From Lactuca virosa (Eukaryota; Streptophyta; Magnoliopsida; Asterales; Asteraceae): DNA of 64,000 nt. A program made the translations under genes and the position numbers. Where the stretch lies: assembly GCA_928212115.1 (NCBI GenBank), contig CAKMRJ010004445.1, positions 83,415,777 to 83,479,776 on the forward strand, read 5' to 3'. This document shows, piece after piece, positions 47,730-59,626 of this stretch. The notes under the pieces are model-generated. The model was not told the DNA's origin and did no database searches. It worked only from the letters and a program-made list of their open reading frames with translations. The stretch's first letter is position 1; the number at the start of each line of letters is the position of its first letter.

Positions 47730-48186
47730 ACACATCAACAAACAAATGCGGGTAGCGACTCATCGTGTCACTCTCCGTCTCCCAGGTGAGATTCGGCCCA
47801 TTCGTGTGTTTCCATCGGACAAGCACTAACTTGACCATCTTGCGTCGCAACTTCTTAGTCTTTCGGTCAACGATTGCCTCTAGTTCTTCAATCAACCTTT
47901 TGTTCTCATCGATTCTCAACTCCGAAAGTGGAATCATGTCGGGAACTTCTCCCGTGAACTTCCTCAAATAACACACATCGAAAGTGTTATGAATTCCATT
48001 CAGTTCTTCTGGTAGTTCGAGCTTGTAAGCTTGGTTCCCAATCCTCTGAAGAACTTTAAACGGTCCAATAAACCTTGGACATAATTTTCCCTTTTTACCA
48101 AATCTTATAAGTCCCTTCCACGGCGAGACTTTAAGCAAAACCGAATCTCCAACTTCAAAAGTCATCGGTCCGCTTGTTGTCAGCAT
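47728..48186 (-). pseudogene. G5 integrase C-terminus and chromodomain
   Basis: A 152-residue frame with FEVGDSVLLKVSPWKGLIRFGKKGKL, RFIGPFKVLQRIG and the chromodomain-like end LVLVRWKHTNGPNLTWETE. It ends at the natural stop near the PPT. It is out of frame with the integrase core upstream, with a break near 48190-48220. Confidence 0.88.
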
Positions 48187-48220
48187 AGCTCCTTTGACAA
48201 TCCTGAGCTGCTAACATTCT

Positions 48221-48559
48221 TTACTTAATTATTTTCAACTTTTCAGCAGTTTGATGGACTATCTCCGGTCCCATAAACTGCTTTTCCCCAGCCTCAAGCC
48301 AACAAGACGGCGTACGACACTTCTGTCCGTACAAAGCTTGATAAGGTGCCATCTTTATGCTCGAGTGGAAACTATTATTGTAGGAAAATTCTACCAAAGG
48401 TAAATGTTCATCCCAATTACCTTGGAATTCTAGGGTACATGCTCTCAGCATATCTTCAAGTGTTTGTATTGTTCTTTCGCTCTGATCATCAGTCTGTGGA
48501 TGGTAAGCTGTACTTAAACACAACTTGGTACCCATTTCCTCTTGTAGACTTTTCCACAA
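48221..48559 (-). pseudogene. G5 integrase core, second half
   Basis: Carries YHPQTDDQSERTIQTLEDM with the catalytic Glu; the usual Gly of DGQSERT is Asp here. VEFSYNNSFHSSIKMAPYQALYG follows. It is shifted by one base from 48514-49929 near 48540 and interrupted before the C-terminal part. Role: strand transfer in the original element. Confidence 0.88.
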
Positions 48560-49929
48560 AACCTCGAGGTGAAACGGCTGTCACGATCTGACACAATCGT
48601 TAACGAAACACCGTGAAGCCTCACAAATTCCTTCACGTAAGAATTCGCAAGCTTATCCATAGACCATTTCTCCTTGGCTGCTATGAAATGCGCACTCTTA
48701 GTGAATCGATCAACGACCACCCAAATCATGTCGTGACCATTCTTTGTTCTGGGTAGTTTAGTGACAAAATCCATAGCAATGTCTTCCCATTTACCCATAG
48801 GCACAGGTAAAGGTTCTAAACTCCCGTATGGTTTCTGATGTTGTGTCTTGACTCTCGCACAAGTCACACACTCAGCCACATATTTTGCAACATCAAGCTT
48901 CATCGTCGGCCACCAGTAGTAGGGTTTCAGGTCCCTATACATTTTAGTGCTACCGGGATGAATCGAGTACATGGTCTTGTGAGCTTCTTCCATCAGAAGA
49001 TCTCCGACTCCTCGTGTCTTAGGTATCCAAATCCGATCTTGGAACACCTTCAGTCCATGACTGTTTACACCAAACACTAACGTTTTGCCTAAACGTTCTC
49101 CCTTTCGGTCATTCTTCTCAGAAGCTTCCTCTTGAGCTTTCTTTATACTTTCCACAATGGTCGAGACAACTTCAATTCTCAACGCTCTTGGCCTCTTCCT
49201 TTCAAGATTGACTTTCCGACTGAGAGCATCAGCAACAACATTTGCTTTACCGGAGTGGTAAAGTATCTCACAGTCGTAGTCCTTGAGTAATTCTAGCCAG
49301 CATCGTTGTCTCATATTCAATTCTTTCTGATTAAAGAGATATTGGAGACTCTTATGATCAGTGAAAAGTTTGCACTTCGTGCCATAGAGGTAATGCCTCC
49401 ATATCTTCAGTGCAAAGACTACCGCCGCCAACTCCAAGTCATGAGTCGGGTAGTTCTTTTCATGCTCTTTCAACTGTCGAGACGCATATGCGATCACCTT
49501 TTCCCTTTGGGTCAAAACACAACCCAACCCAACACCTGACGCATCGCTATAAACAGCGAAGTCTTCAACTCCATAGGGTAGAGAACGTATCGGTGCCTCG
49601 CATAGTTTCTTCTTTAGCTTCTCGAATGCTTCTTTATGCTTATCACTCCAAGCATAAGTAGCTCCTTTGTGAGTCAAAGCTGTTAATGGAGTACCGATCG
49701 AAGAAAAGCCTTGGATAAACCTTCGGTAGTATCCGGCTAATCCCAAAAAGCTTCGGACCTCCGTGGGACTTTTTGGTTGTTCCCACTTCATCACAGCTTC
49801 GATCTTTGCTGGATCAACCATTATCCCTTCTTGGTTGACCACGTGACCCAAGAATTGGACTTCTCGAATCCAAAAATCACATTTGGAGAACTTAGCATAC
49901 AACTTCTCCTTCTTCAAGACTTCTAACAC
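48514..49929 (-). pseudogene. G5 RT thumb, RNase H, integrase first half
   Basis: A 471-residue frame. It opens after a TGA at about 49932 with LYAKFSKCDFWIREVQFLGHVV and FLGLAGYYRRF. RNase H follows (YSDASGVGLGCVL, HDLELAAVVFALK, FTDHKSLQYLF). The integrase zinc region (HPGSTKM...CVTCARVK) and the first two catalytic Asp (AMDFVTKLPR, VSDRDSRF) come next. A frameshift then cuts the core. The TGA stands where related copies carry Arg, compatible with CG-to-TG change. Confidence 0.9.
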
Positions 49930-50020
49930 TTCTCACAAGTGTCTGCCATGCTCCTCTTGGATTTTTGAGTAAATCAGAATGTCATCTATGAACACTATCA
50001 CAAATTTATCAAGGAACGGA
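49930..50020 (-). pseudogene. G5 RT catalytic segment in a shifted frame
   Basis: Between the two long frames the third reading frame gives the FVIVFIDDILIYS catalytic box, bounded on one side by a one-base shift near 50030 and on the other by the TGA at about 49932. Confidence 0.8.
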
Positions 50021-51253
50021 TTACAAACCCAGTTCTATTAAATCCATGAATGCTGCTGGAGCATTGGTTAGTCCAAACGACAAACCCAAAAACTTGTAGT
50101 GTCCATATCGTGTTCTGAATGCAGTCTTCTCTATATCCTGCTCTCTTACTTTTAGCTGATGATATCCTGACCTTAGGTCGATCTTTGAAAAATAACTTGA
50201 ACCTTGTAGTTGATCGAACATGTCATCAATCCTCGGCAACGAATATCTATTCTTTATTGTTGCCTTGTTCAGCTCTCTATAATCGATGCACATTCTGATA
50301 CTTCCATCTTTCTTCTTTACGAATAACACTGGAGCTCCCCAGGGTGATGAACTAGGTCTAATGAAACCTTTGTCCAATAACTCTTGAAGTTGCATCATCA
50401 GCTCCTTCATCTCCGTCGGTGCTAATCGGTAAGGTGCTTTTGCTATAGGCGTCGTCCCTGGTAACAAGTCTATTCTAAACTCCACTTGTCTATCAGGTGG
50501 TAATCCGGGAAGATCTTCGGGAAATACTTCCGGATAATCACACACGACTGGAATGCTTCGCATCTCCTTTTTCTCCTTCTTAGCATCGATCACGAATGCT
50601 AAATATGATGTACATCCTTTGGCCAAACATCTTCTGGCTTTCATTAGCGAAATGATTCCAGAATTTACTCTGCGTTTGTCCCCATACACCATAAATGACT
50701 CTTTCCCTGGCGGGTTTACTTTGACTATCTTCTTTCGGCACAATATCTCGGCGTCATTGGCGCTAAGCCAATCCATTCCCAACACGATGTCGAAACCGTT
50801 TAGTTCGATAGGCAATAATTCCTCGTGGAACTTATTCCCATTTAGGTCGATTAATATGTTTTTCATACGATGGCTAACAGGTACAAACTTGCCACTGGCA
50901 ACTTCGACTAATAAAGCATTATCTAGTCTATCAACAGGCAAAGCTAGTTTTCTAGCAAATTCATGCGAAATAAAGGAGTAGTTGGCTCCAGAATCAAATA
51001 AAATTTGGGCAGGCAAATTGTTTACGAGAATGGTACCTGAAGCGACATCAGCTTCGTCTTTAGCAGCTTCCAGTGTCATCTGGAATGCTCTCGCCTTCGG
51101 CTTTGGGGGAATGTTGGGTTTTGCTGCCTCCTTCTTCTTCAGACAATCCCTCGAGATGTGCCCTTCCTCCCCACATCCATAGCAAACTTTCTTGGTGAGA
51201 GTGCATTCGTTGGCATAGTGCCCTGGCTTTCCACATTTAAAACATGTGGCCAC
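50021..51253 (-). pseudogene. G5 zinc knuckles, protease, reverse transcriptase
   Basis: The 410-residue frame starts with two CCHC knuckles, CFKCGKPGHYANEC (about 4-17) and CYGCGEEGHISRDC (24-37). The protease has ILFDSGANYSF near 85 and GMDWL near 160. RT has WGAPVLFVKKKDGSIRMC, FSKIDLRSGYHQL and LSFGLTNAPAAFMDL, ending at a frameshift. It lies in the same frame as the gag part, from which it is separated only by the TAG at 51422-51424. Confidence 0.92.
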
Positions 51254-51421
51254 TACGTCACATTTTCTGTGATGCTTGTTCTTACATTTGTCGCACCATT
51301 TCGCTTCGCCTCCTCCTCCTCTCGAACCAGATTTCGAGAATTTACTTTTCTTGTTGGACCCTGAAGGTCCATCGAACGTCCTTTTCTCACCAACCTCTAT
51401 TCTTTCCAGACCCTTTTCCTT

Positions 51422-52261
51422 CTACTGGGCCTCCACATTCTTAGCTGCTCGAACAGCTGTTTTCAGAGTAGTTGCCATCTTGACTGTCGGGCCAAAGTCG
51501 GCAGGCAGTCCATTAGCGAACCTCTCAATCTTGGATAGTTCTGTTGGCACTAGGTACGGAAATAACTTCATTTCCTCAGTGAATGCAGTAGCATAGTCAT
51601 CTATGCTCATTCTCCATTTCTTTATGTTTTGGAACTCATTGTTCAGATCAATCAGATCTATTTCTGAACAATACTGCACCCTTAGCTGTTCCAAGAACTC
51701 CTCCCATGACATTTTCAGAGCTACTCCTCGTGGGATAGTATCTGCCAACAACTTCCACCAGCTCAAGACTCCAGTCTTCAGTTGTCTAACTGCAAAGACA
51801 GTCTTCTGTTTGTTGCTACAGTCGCAACTTTCAAATACCATCTCCATTTCGGATATCCAATCCATAATCTCAACAGGCTTTGGGCTTCCAGAAAGACTTG
51901 GCGGATTGGCACCCAAGAAATTCTTGTACATTCGCCCATCCTTGTTGTTTCTCCTTTCCGGGTCGTTCCTTCGTTCTCCTTGAGTCCCAACTTGACTCAC
52001 AATGCGACTATTGTTCCCTTCCTCTGATCGCTCGGGAATCAGTTCAGGTTCCTCAATGGGTATGATAGGTTCGTACCTATTTTCATGTAACATATGTCGC
52101 ATTTCTTCCCTTTGTTCGGCTAACATAGCCCGAATCATGGCTTGCACTCCAGGCATAGTGATCTGTTCTAGTGCATCAGCTTCAACAGCTATTTGTTCAA
52201 TCACAGGCGGTCGATTCTTGTTTTCATCCGCGTTTCCAACGCCACTCCTGGTTCTTACCAT
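51422..52261 (-). pseudogene. G5 gag
   Basis: A 279-residue frame from ATG at 52261 (MVRTRSGVGNADE). The gag domain shows NFLGANPPSLSGS, EIMDWISEMEMVFE, TGVLSWWKLL, FLEQLRVQYCSE and the FPYLVPTELSKIERFANGLP block. A TAG follows at 51422-51424. The frame continues through a basic Gly-rich linker and a Cys/His block to the zinc knuckles. It would form the particle shell and bind RNA. Confidence 0.92.
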
Positions 52262-52585
52262 TTTGATATATACACCGAATAAGGTGAAATTAGATCCTTA
52301 TCACTCCGAAACGTTTACATGCTAGTTCTAATGTCGTAGACGTACGCTTAGAATCCTACACACATAAGGTTTCCAGATCTGGTCGGCAACAGACCATAGA
52401 TCCGAATAAATAATATCATATATGGCAACATATAACATTTAGCACATAAAAGCATTTTAGGCAGCTTCCTAAAATAAACTAGTGCTCGTGTCTAAAATAC
52501 AACAGACACACACCTCATAACCCTCACTTAGCATTTTAAGTTTAAGTCTAGAAATCCTACAAATTCCTAGTTCGCTTAAACTAAT
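52262..52585 (-). other. G5 5' leader
   Basis: Short noncoding leader between PBS and gag; no motif seen. Confidence 0.65.
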
Positions 52586-52597
52586 GCTCTGATACCA
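52586..52597 (-). other. G5 primer-binding site (tRNA-iMet)
   Basis: Minus strand TGGTATCAGAGC, two bases from the LTR. Confidence 0.93.
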
Positions 52598-53795
52598 ACT
52601 GTGACATCCCCAAAAATATCGGCCAGAAAAGACCGGTTTCATTTATGCTTTTTAAATATTTTCAGAGTAAATTCTTTTGATTTAAAAGAGTTGCGGAATT
52701 TGTTCCCAAAAACAAAACATGATAAAATAGATTTTTTATCAAAACATTTCATAAAGAAATATAATTTCATTTCATAATCAAAAATCGGGATGTCATGTTC
52801 CGATACAGACCATAAAGCATAAACGATAACATTACAAATCATTCAACAAATATATACATATACAGACTTGTAAACAAAACAACTTGATGATTCATCCATC
52901 TTATGCCCTTGCGCCACTTCCTATAATACAAATAAAACTGAGTGGGTCAGGCTTGGGAGCCTGGTGAGCATATAGGGTTTTCGACCCACAATAAATAATT
53001 ATATTTAATTTCACCAACCCACAATAACCCGAATACCCATTCCCGTTATCCTCACTTTATGTCCCTAAAACAACAACTATTACAAGGGACCTAATCTAGG
53101 ATTTTCATCGGGACGGACATTACCACAAAGGGCTTCCTTAGCAATAGATGTCCTAAAGGAAACCATGAGGGGGATAGAGTACACCGGTGAACACATCGTT
53201 AACAACACCTATAGGTTATGAGCCTGCTAGTGTTCCACTGGACTGTCTACAATGAGTCCGTGGTCGTCATCCATACTCTACTAGATGACTAGATCAACAA
53301 CAACATCGAGGTCTCTCATCGTTTTATTTCATCACACACCAACTGTCTACCCATGTTCTACCCAACATATTAGTAGATACAATATATACATTTATATACA
53401 GCTTAAAACCTGTACAAAACATCCATTCAACATCTAGTTCAAATAAACAAATAATGTATAAACACATAGCACATATTTTATAAAGAATACTTCATATCTA
53501 TGTGTTAGAAGAAAACGAATATACACTCACTTGATAAGACGATGATCGGACAGCACTACGACTTGTAGAAATAGTATTCTTCGGTAGATTTAGAAGATCT
53601 TCACAAAAACCGGGCTCCTCGCGGGCAGAGCTTCGGCTCGGGAACTGCACTTCTCGGGACCTTCGGGACTTCGGAACTTGCTTCGGGGCTCGGGAATAAT
53701 ACCGGGGCTTCGGGATATGATTGGCACGCAAAACGATGCAAAACTTAGAGAGAAAGTAAGAAAAATGGCAAAAGAAATCGGCAGCCTCGCATGCC

Positions 53796-53803
53796 CTTTT
53801 ATA
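53796..53803 (-). promoter_or_regulatory. G5 TATA box
   Basis: CTATAAAAGG context on the minus strand, 17 bp downstream of the nearest dyad pair. Confidence 0.65.
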
Positions 53804-53820
53804 GGGGCTGATCCTCGCAT

Positions 53821-53964
53821 TACGCTGGGCGTAATGCTCTGGTACGCGGGGCGTACTCCGGATGAGACCTCCAGGTGGCAACGTCTCGGTGGTGAATCGT
53901 GGCTCGCTCTCAGACCGCATAAGACCGAGGTACGCTGGGCGTACTCAAGGCTACGCGGGGCGTA
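53821..53964. promoter_or_regulatory. Two dyad pairs in the G5 5' LTR promoter
   Basis: TACGCTGGGCGTA at 53821-53833 with TACGCGGGGCGTA at 53843-53855 (22 bp), and the same two motifs at 53931-53943 and 53952-53964 (21 bp). Confidence 0.75.
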
Positions 53965-54973
53965 CCCTTCGGATCAGATCGATGACTCCTCGGCTTCGGG
54001 TATTATCCGAAATAAAAATTTATATTTTAATTATTTAAAAACTTCCGAAATTCATATCTTCCTCATATCAACTCCGTTTTCTACGTTCTTTATATTAACG
54101 CGTAGGTCAGACTACGCTCTACAACTTTCGTTTAGACTCCGTCGGCTAATTGTGAATTTTATTTTTATTATTTATTTTTAGCATGCCGGGACAGGAAAAA
54201 TTCGTTATAAAATCATAACTTCTTCATCTGACGTCCGTTTTCATCTGTCTTTTCATCGTTGCACTACTAATGACGAGATCGTCGATTCTCGTTTAGATTG
54301 TTTCGGCTAAAAACCGCTCGATCTCAAATCGAGTATTTGGGCTGCATACTACTAAGTCGAAACTTAGAAAAATCATAACTTCCTCATACAAAGTCAGATT
54401 TGGGCATTCTTTTTATGCACGCTCTCGGTTTAACAAACTCTACAACTTTCGTTTAGATCGCTAAGGCTAAATATCGCTCTAACGTAAATTTCACTTTTTA
54501 CGTCATTCAGCGTTGCCGGTTCTGTCGCAAAACTTCGACATGTCATAACTTCTTCGTTATAACTCGGATTTCGGCATTCTTTATATATTCGGAAACCTCG
54601 TTTCAACTACTACAACATTATCCATAGATATCGGCTTTGTCTAATATTTCATTTTAACGCTTATTTTTATTCTTAATTAAATTAAGACACACAATTAAGC
54701 ACATAACACATAATACTCAAATAATACACTTCTATTATTTCAAAACGGGTTACAAAGGTTAACCTAGACTATTATATCAACATTAATGACAAGCCCAGAA
54801 ACACAGGTGTTACATCATCCCCCCGTTAGATGGAATTTCGTCCCGAAATTACCTTTCTTAACCGTACTATTGGGGTTGTGCTCCTCTGGTTGGCAGAATA
54901 CCCACTCGTAGACCTGGCAACTTTGCCCTACTGTTCATGATAGGATTCATACTCGGTTCATCTATCATTACCT

Positions 54974-55138
54974 CATGTATACAAGTCGTATATAATTAGG
55001 ATTAGTTAGACGGTCGGATGTGCGACTCTGCCCCAGGTCCACAACCAAACAAGGAACAGGAGATAGGGCGGAAACACACATACTAGATCTGCGTAATCTT
55101 AATCATATACCACCCTCGCGTACACACTAAGTAATGAT
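54974..55138. repeat. Hairpin module M4 (G4 internal)
   Basis: Loop CACAACCAAACAAGGAAC; arms around it pair imperfectly (GTGTGT side against the CACACA side). Confidence 0.6.
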
Positions 55139-55665
55139 AGGTGGGTTGTATTCGTCCTTAGCCTCTGTGCTCGAACTTGGTCTGCTGGACGAGTGGTATT
55201 TCGGAAAGGGCTTGTGGAACATACGACGGTAAGGTTTCGGAAGACAAAGTACTCTTCGCACAAGTACTTTGGGGTTTAGAATACGAAAGACAAAACTGAG
55301 GTTTAGGTCGGACTGTCGTTACGAATGACGAAGGTTTCGTGAACTTGACGGTCGAGGCGTTAGGAACATATGAACTTAGTTTGGTGAGAACCACGCCAAC
55401 TCATGATGAATGATAGTAATGGACTCTTTACTGAACAAAGTTTTGGCCGATTTGAAAGAAACGTTTGTTATACGATGATGTACTTCCCTAGTGTGCTCGA
55501 AAATGTACTCTATGTAAATGTTCTAGTGCTTTCTGTTTTCCTCTTGTCGTTAACACTTCTGCGTATCGTACCGTGATGTGCGCGTACATACCGCGAAATT
55601 GCTTTGATAACTAGTATTGATACTTTAAACTACCATCCTCCTTGGTACCACTACGATCGCCTGGA

Positions 55666-55830
55666 ATATACAAGTTATGAATAATTAAGATGAATTGGAC
55701 GGTCGACTGAGTAATTCTGCCTCAAATCCAAAACCAAACAAGGAACAGGAATTAAGGCGGAATCACTCACTCTAAGTCTGCAAAATCTTAGCTATGTACA
55801 ACCCTTAATGTACATACTAAGCCATCATAG
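55666..55830. repeat. Hairpin module M5 (G4 internal)
   Basis: Loop core AACCAAACAAGGAACAGG; arms such as TTAAGATGAATT against AAAATCTTAG. Confidence 0.6.
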
Positions 55831-55964
55831 CTTCTCAGAACGGATCTCTTACTTCTCTTGAATACTGTGACCTATTTCAATATGTGAGTTATTATAATTA
55901 CTTTTAAGTGTTATCCCCAAATTTTAATCTTATATAAATATAAATTAATTTTTCAAAGTAATTA

Positions 55965-57168
55965 CTATTTCAAAAACGTACCGCTGCTCGCTGGCGACTC
56001 CGAGGTCGATTCTCCTGCGGTGATCATCAAAATTCGTCCATCCGCTCCTGAGTTCTTTGTTATCGGACAGTCCCTCTGGTAGTGACCACTCTCACCACAG
56101 CCATACCAGGCTTGGTTTTCTTCAACTCCGGGGACTTGGGAGATCGGTTGAGCCGGTGCCCTGCAGAAACGGACTGTGTGTCCCTTTCTGTGGCATTTCA
56201 GACACTGCATTTCCTGGCATACTCCGGTGTGGTGATAGTTGCACTTTCCACACTTCGGGAGGGTTCCAGCATATCGACTGGTAGGTGCTGGTGTAGCAGG
56301 TTTTGTGGCGGCGTACATAGTACTTGTTTGTTCCTCCTGCGGGGTGTCCTGTGTTGTTTGCTTCTTCTTCCTCTTGTTCCCTGACTTCTGGCTATTGTCC
56401 TCTTCCCTCGATGGCTCGGGAACGGGGACTTCCACACCATGGCGGACTCTGTGGTCGTTGAGTCGCTGGGGATAGGCGTTTGGCACTATCGAATGTGGCT
56501 GGGTTAGAAGACAACACATCTCCTTGGATCGGGCCAGATAGACCCCAGATGTATCTTTCTATCTTCTTGCTCTCCGGGGTAACCATCCTGGGGCATAGAG
56601 CTGCTAGGTCGCTGAACTGGTCAGTGTAGGCCACTATGTCTGAGCCGACCATCTTGAGCTCCCATAGTTCTTGTTCCATCTTTTGAACTTCGCCCAAGGG
56701 GCAATATTCTTCCATCAATAACTCTTTTAGGTTCTCCCAATCTATTGAGTTAGCCACCGATAGGGTTAGTGACTTAACATGGCTATTCCACCATGTCAGG
56801 GCTCTGTCAGAGAAGGTGCAGGCAGCAAACTTCACTTTGCTCCCTTCAGGGCACGAACAGATTTCGAAGACCGCATCTATTTTCTCGAACCATCGCATCA
56901 GAGTGATGACTCCACCATTTCCATCGAAGGAATTGGGTTTACAGTTGATGAACTCTTTATACGAACACTCCCTTGGGTGTCCGTGAGTAACTACGAGGTT
57001 GGTTAAGTGGGTACCACTACCAGATCCGAGGGTACCACTTTCACCGAAGTGAGCTAGAGCAGTTGCCACTGCGGAGGATATCGCTGCTTGGAGAGCAGCA
57101 GGATCGAATTGTGGCGGTGGATTTGGGGTTATCGGAGTAGTGCGTCTTTTTGGTCTGCGAGGAGGCAT
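55965..57168 (-). pseudogene. G4 gag
   Basis: From ATG at 57168 (MPPRRPKRRT) the frame encodes a Gypsy gag with FDGNGGVITLMRWFEK, CTFSDRALTWWNSHV and YTDQFSDLAALCPRM. A one-base insertion near 56480 shifts into the frame 56519-55965. That frame has a basic linker, a Cys/His block, the CCHC knuckle CLKCHRKGHTVRFC and a second CYGC-like knuckle, here YGCGESGHYQRDC with the first Cys replaced by Tyr. It stops just before a protease would begin. It closely resembles G1 gag. No pol follows. Confidence 0.9.
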
Positions 57169-58377
57169 CTTTTCTAAAAGAATACAAAGACGAGATGGAA
57201 TAAGTCTACAGCAGTGGACACAAGCCGAAAGCTGAAAAGACAAGGTTATCCTAGTTCTGAGTGTATCGGGTCCTGACTTCTACATGGTTCTAGAAATAAT
57301 TCATAAAAGAGTCTATACCAAATAATCTTTATGAATTTGGAATGGCTATCCTCGAATGAATATCTGTTACCTGAATAACTGTTACCAATTGCATGTAAGA
57401 AAATAATCCTAACACATAATGTGAGCAGTGTTTCCACTAATTCATTAAGTTAACAAGATTATTATTTATTAATGTGACGCATAAGACGTTTTGGTTATTT
57501 CGGTTGATCCTTCCTTGAAAGCTTCTCATGAACTTGCTCTTGTTCCTCTTTGACTCTTCTGTTGACCGCTATGAAGAAGTGGTTACATCTATCTGGGTTT
57601 GTCGTGCGAGAATGGAAGTGACTAAAGAATCTATGAGATTTAAGTGAAACATTATGGGGTGATCCTTACAGAGTCCACCTATAATTGCACAATGTATACA
57701 AGTTGTATATAATTCAATATTAAATAGACCTTCGAATAAGTGATCCTACTCCAAAACCACAACCAAACAAGGAACAGGTAGTGAAGCGTAGATCTCAAAT
57801 TCTAAGTCTATAAAATCCCAATTATATATAACCTTGGGAGTATACATTGCAAGATTATAGACCTATCTGTAAGGGTCTTTTAAGTTATCACATAAGTTAT
57901 TTATATAGTGCCTAAAATACTCCTATAGTATTTTAATGTAATGAACTTGGTATGTTTTAAACTTGTTGTCACGTTATAGTATTATAGAATACTCCTATAG
58001 TATTCTAACTCTATGTAATTGATCTAGAATTCTCTTGACTAGTATTAGGTAAGTTTTAAGACCGTTGCAACACCACATCACTCCCAAACACATGTCGGTC
58101 ACATCTCAAATGAATATATTTGATCAGGCTATATTGATCCTAGCTATGATTACATAAATGTCCAGGTTTGACCATACTGTTCAACCTTTAACTTCTTTTG
58201 TTCTGTTCTTCTTGTGATACTTGTTCTAGTATGTATATATGTATAAGCAAGTATGTATACTTTTATAAGGTATACTTATATATTTAAAATATATTCTTAT
58301 CCAGAGCACTTCGGCCCCATTGTATTTATAGTTGTATATCTTTTATCGGTTGATATACTTAGTTCACTATAAACAAT
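57169..58377 (-). other. G4 5' leader with module M6
   Basis: Noncoding. Hairpin module M6 at 57685-57858 has arms CAATGTATAC and GTATACATTG and the loop core AACCAAACAAGGAACAGG. No counterpart of the G1 upstream ORF was found. Confidence 0.7.
57685..57858. repeat. Hairpin module M6 (G4 leader)
   Basis: Best paired internal module: outer arms CAATGTATAC / GTATACATTG, then TATATAATT / AATTATATA, inner arms imperfect. Confidence 0.7.
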
Positions 58378-58389
58378 GCTCTGATACCA
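58378..58389 (-). other. G4 primer-binding site (tRNA-iMet)
   Basis: Minus strand TGGTATCAGAGC, three bases from the 5' LTR. Confidence 0.92.
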
Positions 58390-58836
58390 ATCTGTCACAC
58401 CCCAAAACCGGAACGGCGGAAACGTTCTGGGATGGACGACGTCATGTTTAGTATCACAAGACATGCATCATTGTAAGCAAGTAATAAACAACCATTTCAT
58501 TAAAAAGAAATTGTTTACAAAGTATGTGATTCACATAATATAGAATACAAAGTAAATAACAAAACAAGACTTGAGCTATACTGCTCCATCTTCTGAAGTC
58601 CCAGAGCGAGTACCTGTCTACTGGTCTCCTGATAATACAAGTTATTTTCAAAGAGTAGATCAGCATTTAAGCTGGTGAGTTCATAAGATTTAAGTGATGT
58701 AAGTGAGTAGTAAGAAAGTTGTAGTAAGTTCTGTTTAGAAAAGTTTGCCTGTTCCTCCAGAAAATCCTATATTTCATGCTTTGATGAAAGATAAGTAAAA
58801 ATGACTCAACAGTCCTTTCTATGAGTATTAAATGGG

Positions 58837-59419
58837 TACAAGTTATATAAAACTCAGAGTAAACAAAAAATAGGTTGTGTGTATCTGCCCTAAGCCCACA
58901 ACCAAACAAGGAACACGAAATGAGGCGGAAGACACACATCCCATTGTTTGTTAGATCCTTGTTGTATATAACCCTGGCGTATTCACCTGGTACTCACGGA
59001 GTTAACTGTAATAGTTCCTTTATATTTGATGAAAAGATCCTTTAAGAAAACCCTTATTTCTTATAGTAAAAATGGTAACCACAGTAGTTCCTTCTATAAT
59101 CACTTAGTTTATACTAGCTATATATAATCTAATATCGAATAGATAGTTAATTGTGTGAATCTGGCCTAAGCCCACAACCAAACAAGGAACATGGAATGAG
59201 GCGGAAAACACACATCCAACTACCCATCGGATATTAATTATATATAACCCTGGTGTATAAACTAAGGTATTCTAGAATTAACCACCTAAGGTCCTTTAAG
59301 TTATACTGGTTTAATAAAATGGATTAAACCCTTTACTGGTAAGTTTCTAGTGTCCTATGACCTGGCCCATACATGGTACCCCTTATGATTACTTAGTGTA
59401 TACGGAAACATATATATAT

Positions 59420-59482
<63 letters not shown>

Positions 59483-59626
59483 AAGATCGGATAGATAGTA
59501 GGCTGGGTGTATCTGCTCTAAGCCCACAACCAAACAAGGAACAAGAAATGAAGCGGAAAGCACACATCCTACTACCTGTCGGATCCGATTAATATATATC
59601 CCTGAATGCATACACTAAGGAATCAT
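58837..59626. repeat. Hairpin modules M7-M9 in G4 5' LTR
   Basis: M7 58837-58984, M8 59101-59268, M9 59387-59626, the LTR partners of M1-M3. M9 contains an (AT)n tract at 59409-59480. Confidence 0.75.

Larger units (their letters stand above)
45476..54814 (-). mobile_element. G5: chromodomain Gypsy element at the G4 LTR border
   Basis: Minus strand, LTRs 45476-47692 (3') and 52600-54814 (5'), reading TGTAACRCC...GGATGTCACA. PBS is tRNA-iMet type, TSD TCATC (45471-45475, 54815-54819). Gag to chromodomain is present in four frames with a stop and several frameshifts. The target duplication abuts the last base of the G4 LTR. Confidence 0.96.
52600..54814 (-). repeat. G5 5' LTR
   Basis: 2215 bp, paired with 45476-47692. 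Its promoter region holds the best kept G5 dyads (53821-53964) and a TATA box. The long plus-strand ORF at 53678-54181 is LTR sequence that also exists in the other LTR, not a gene. Confidence 0.94.
54815..55964 (-). other. G4 PPT and pol-less spacer with modules M4, M5
   Basis: The PPT reads CTAACGGGGGGATGA on the minus strand (54815-54829), with the AATTTCG/CGAAATT dyad at 54834-54850. The rest is noncoding where pol would be expected. Hairpin modules M4 (54974-55138) and M5 (55666-55830) carry the loop core AACCAAACAAGGAACAGG. I found no trace of RT or integrase. Confidence 0.8.

Noticed and set aside
42577..59626. CRISPR-like array from the recurring loop motif
   Set aside because: Units are far apart, long, foldback in structure and in a plant LTR element; no spacer regularity or cas genes.
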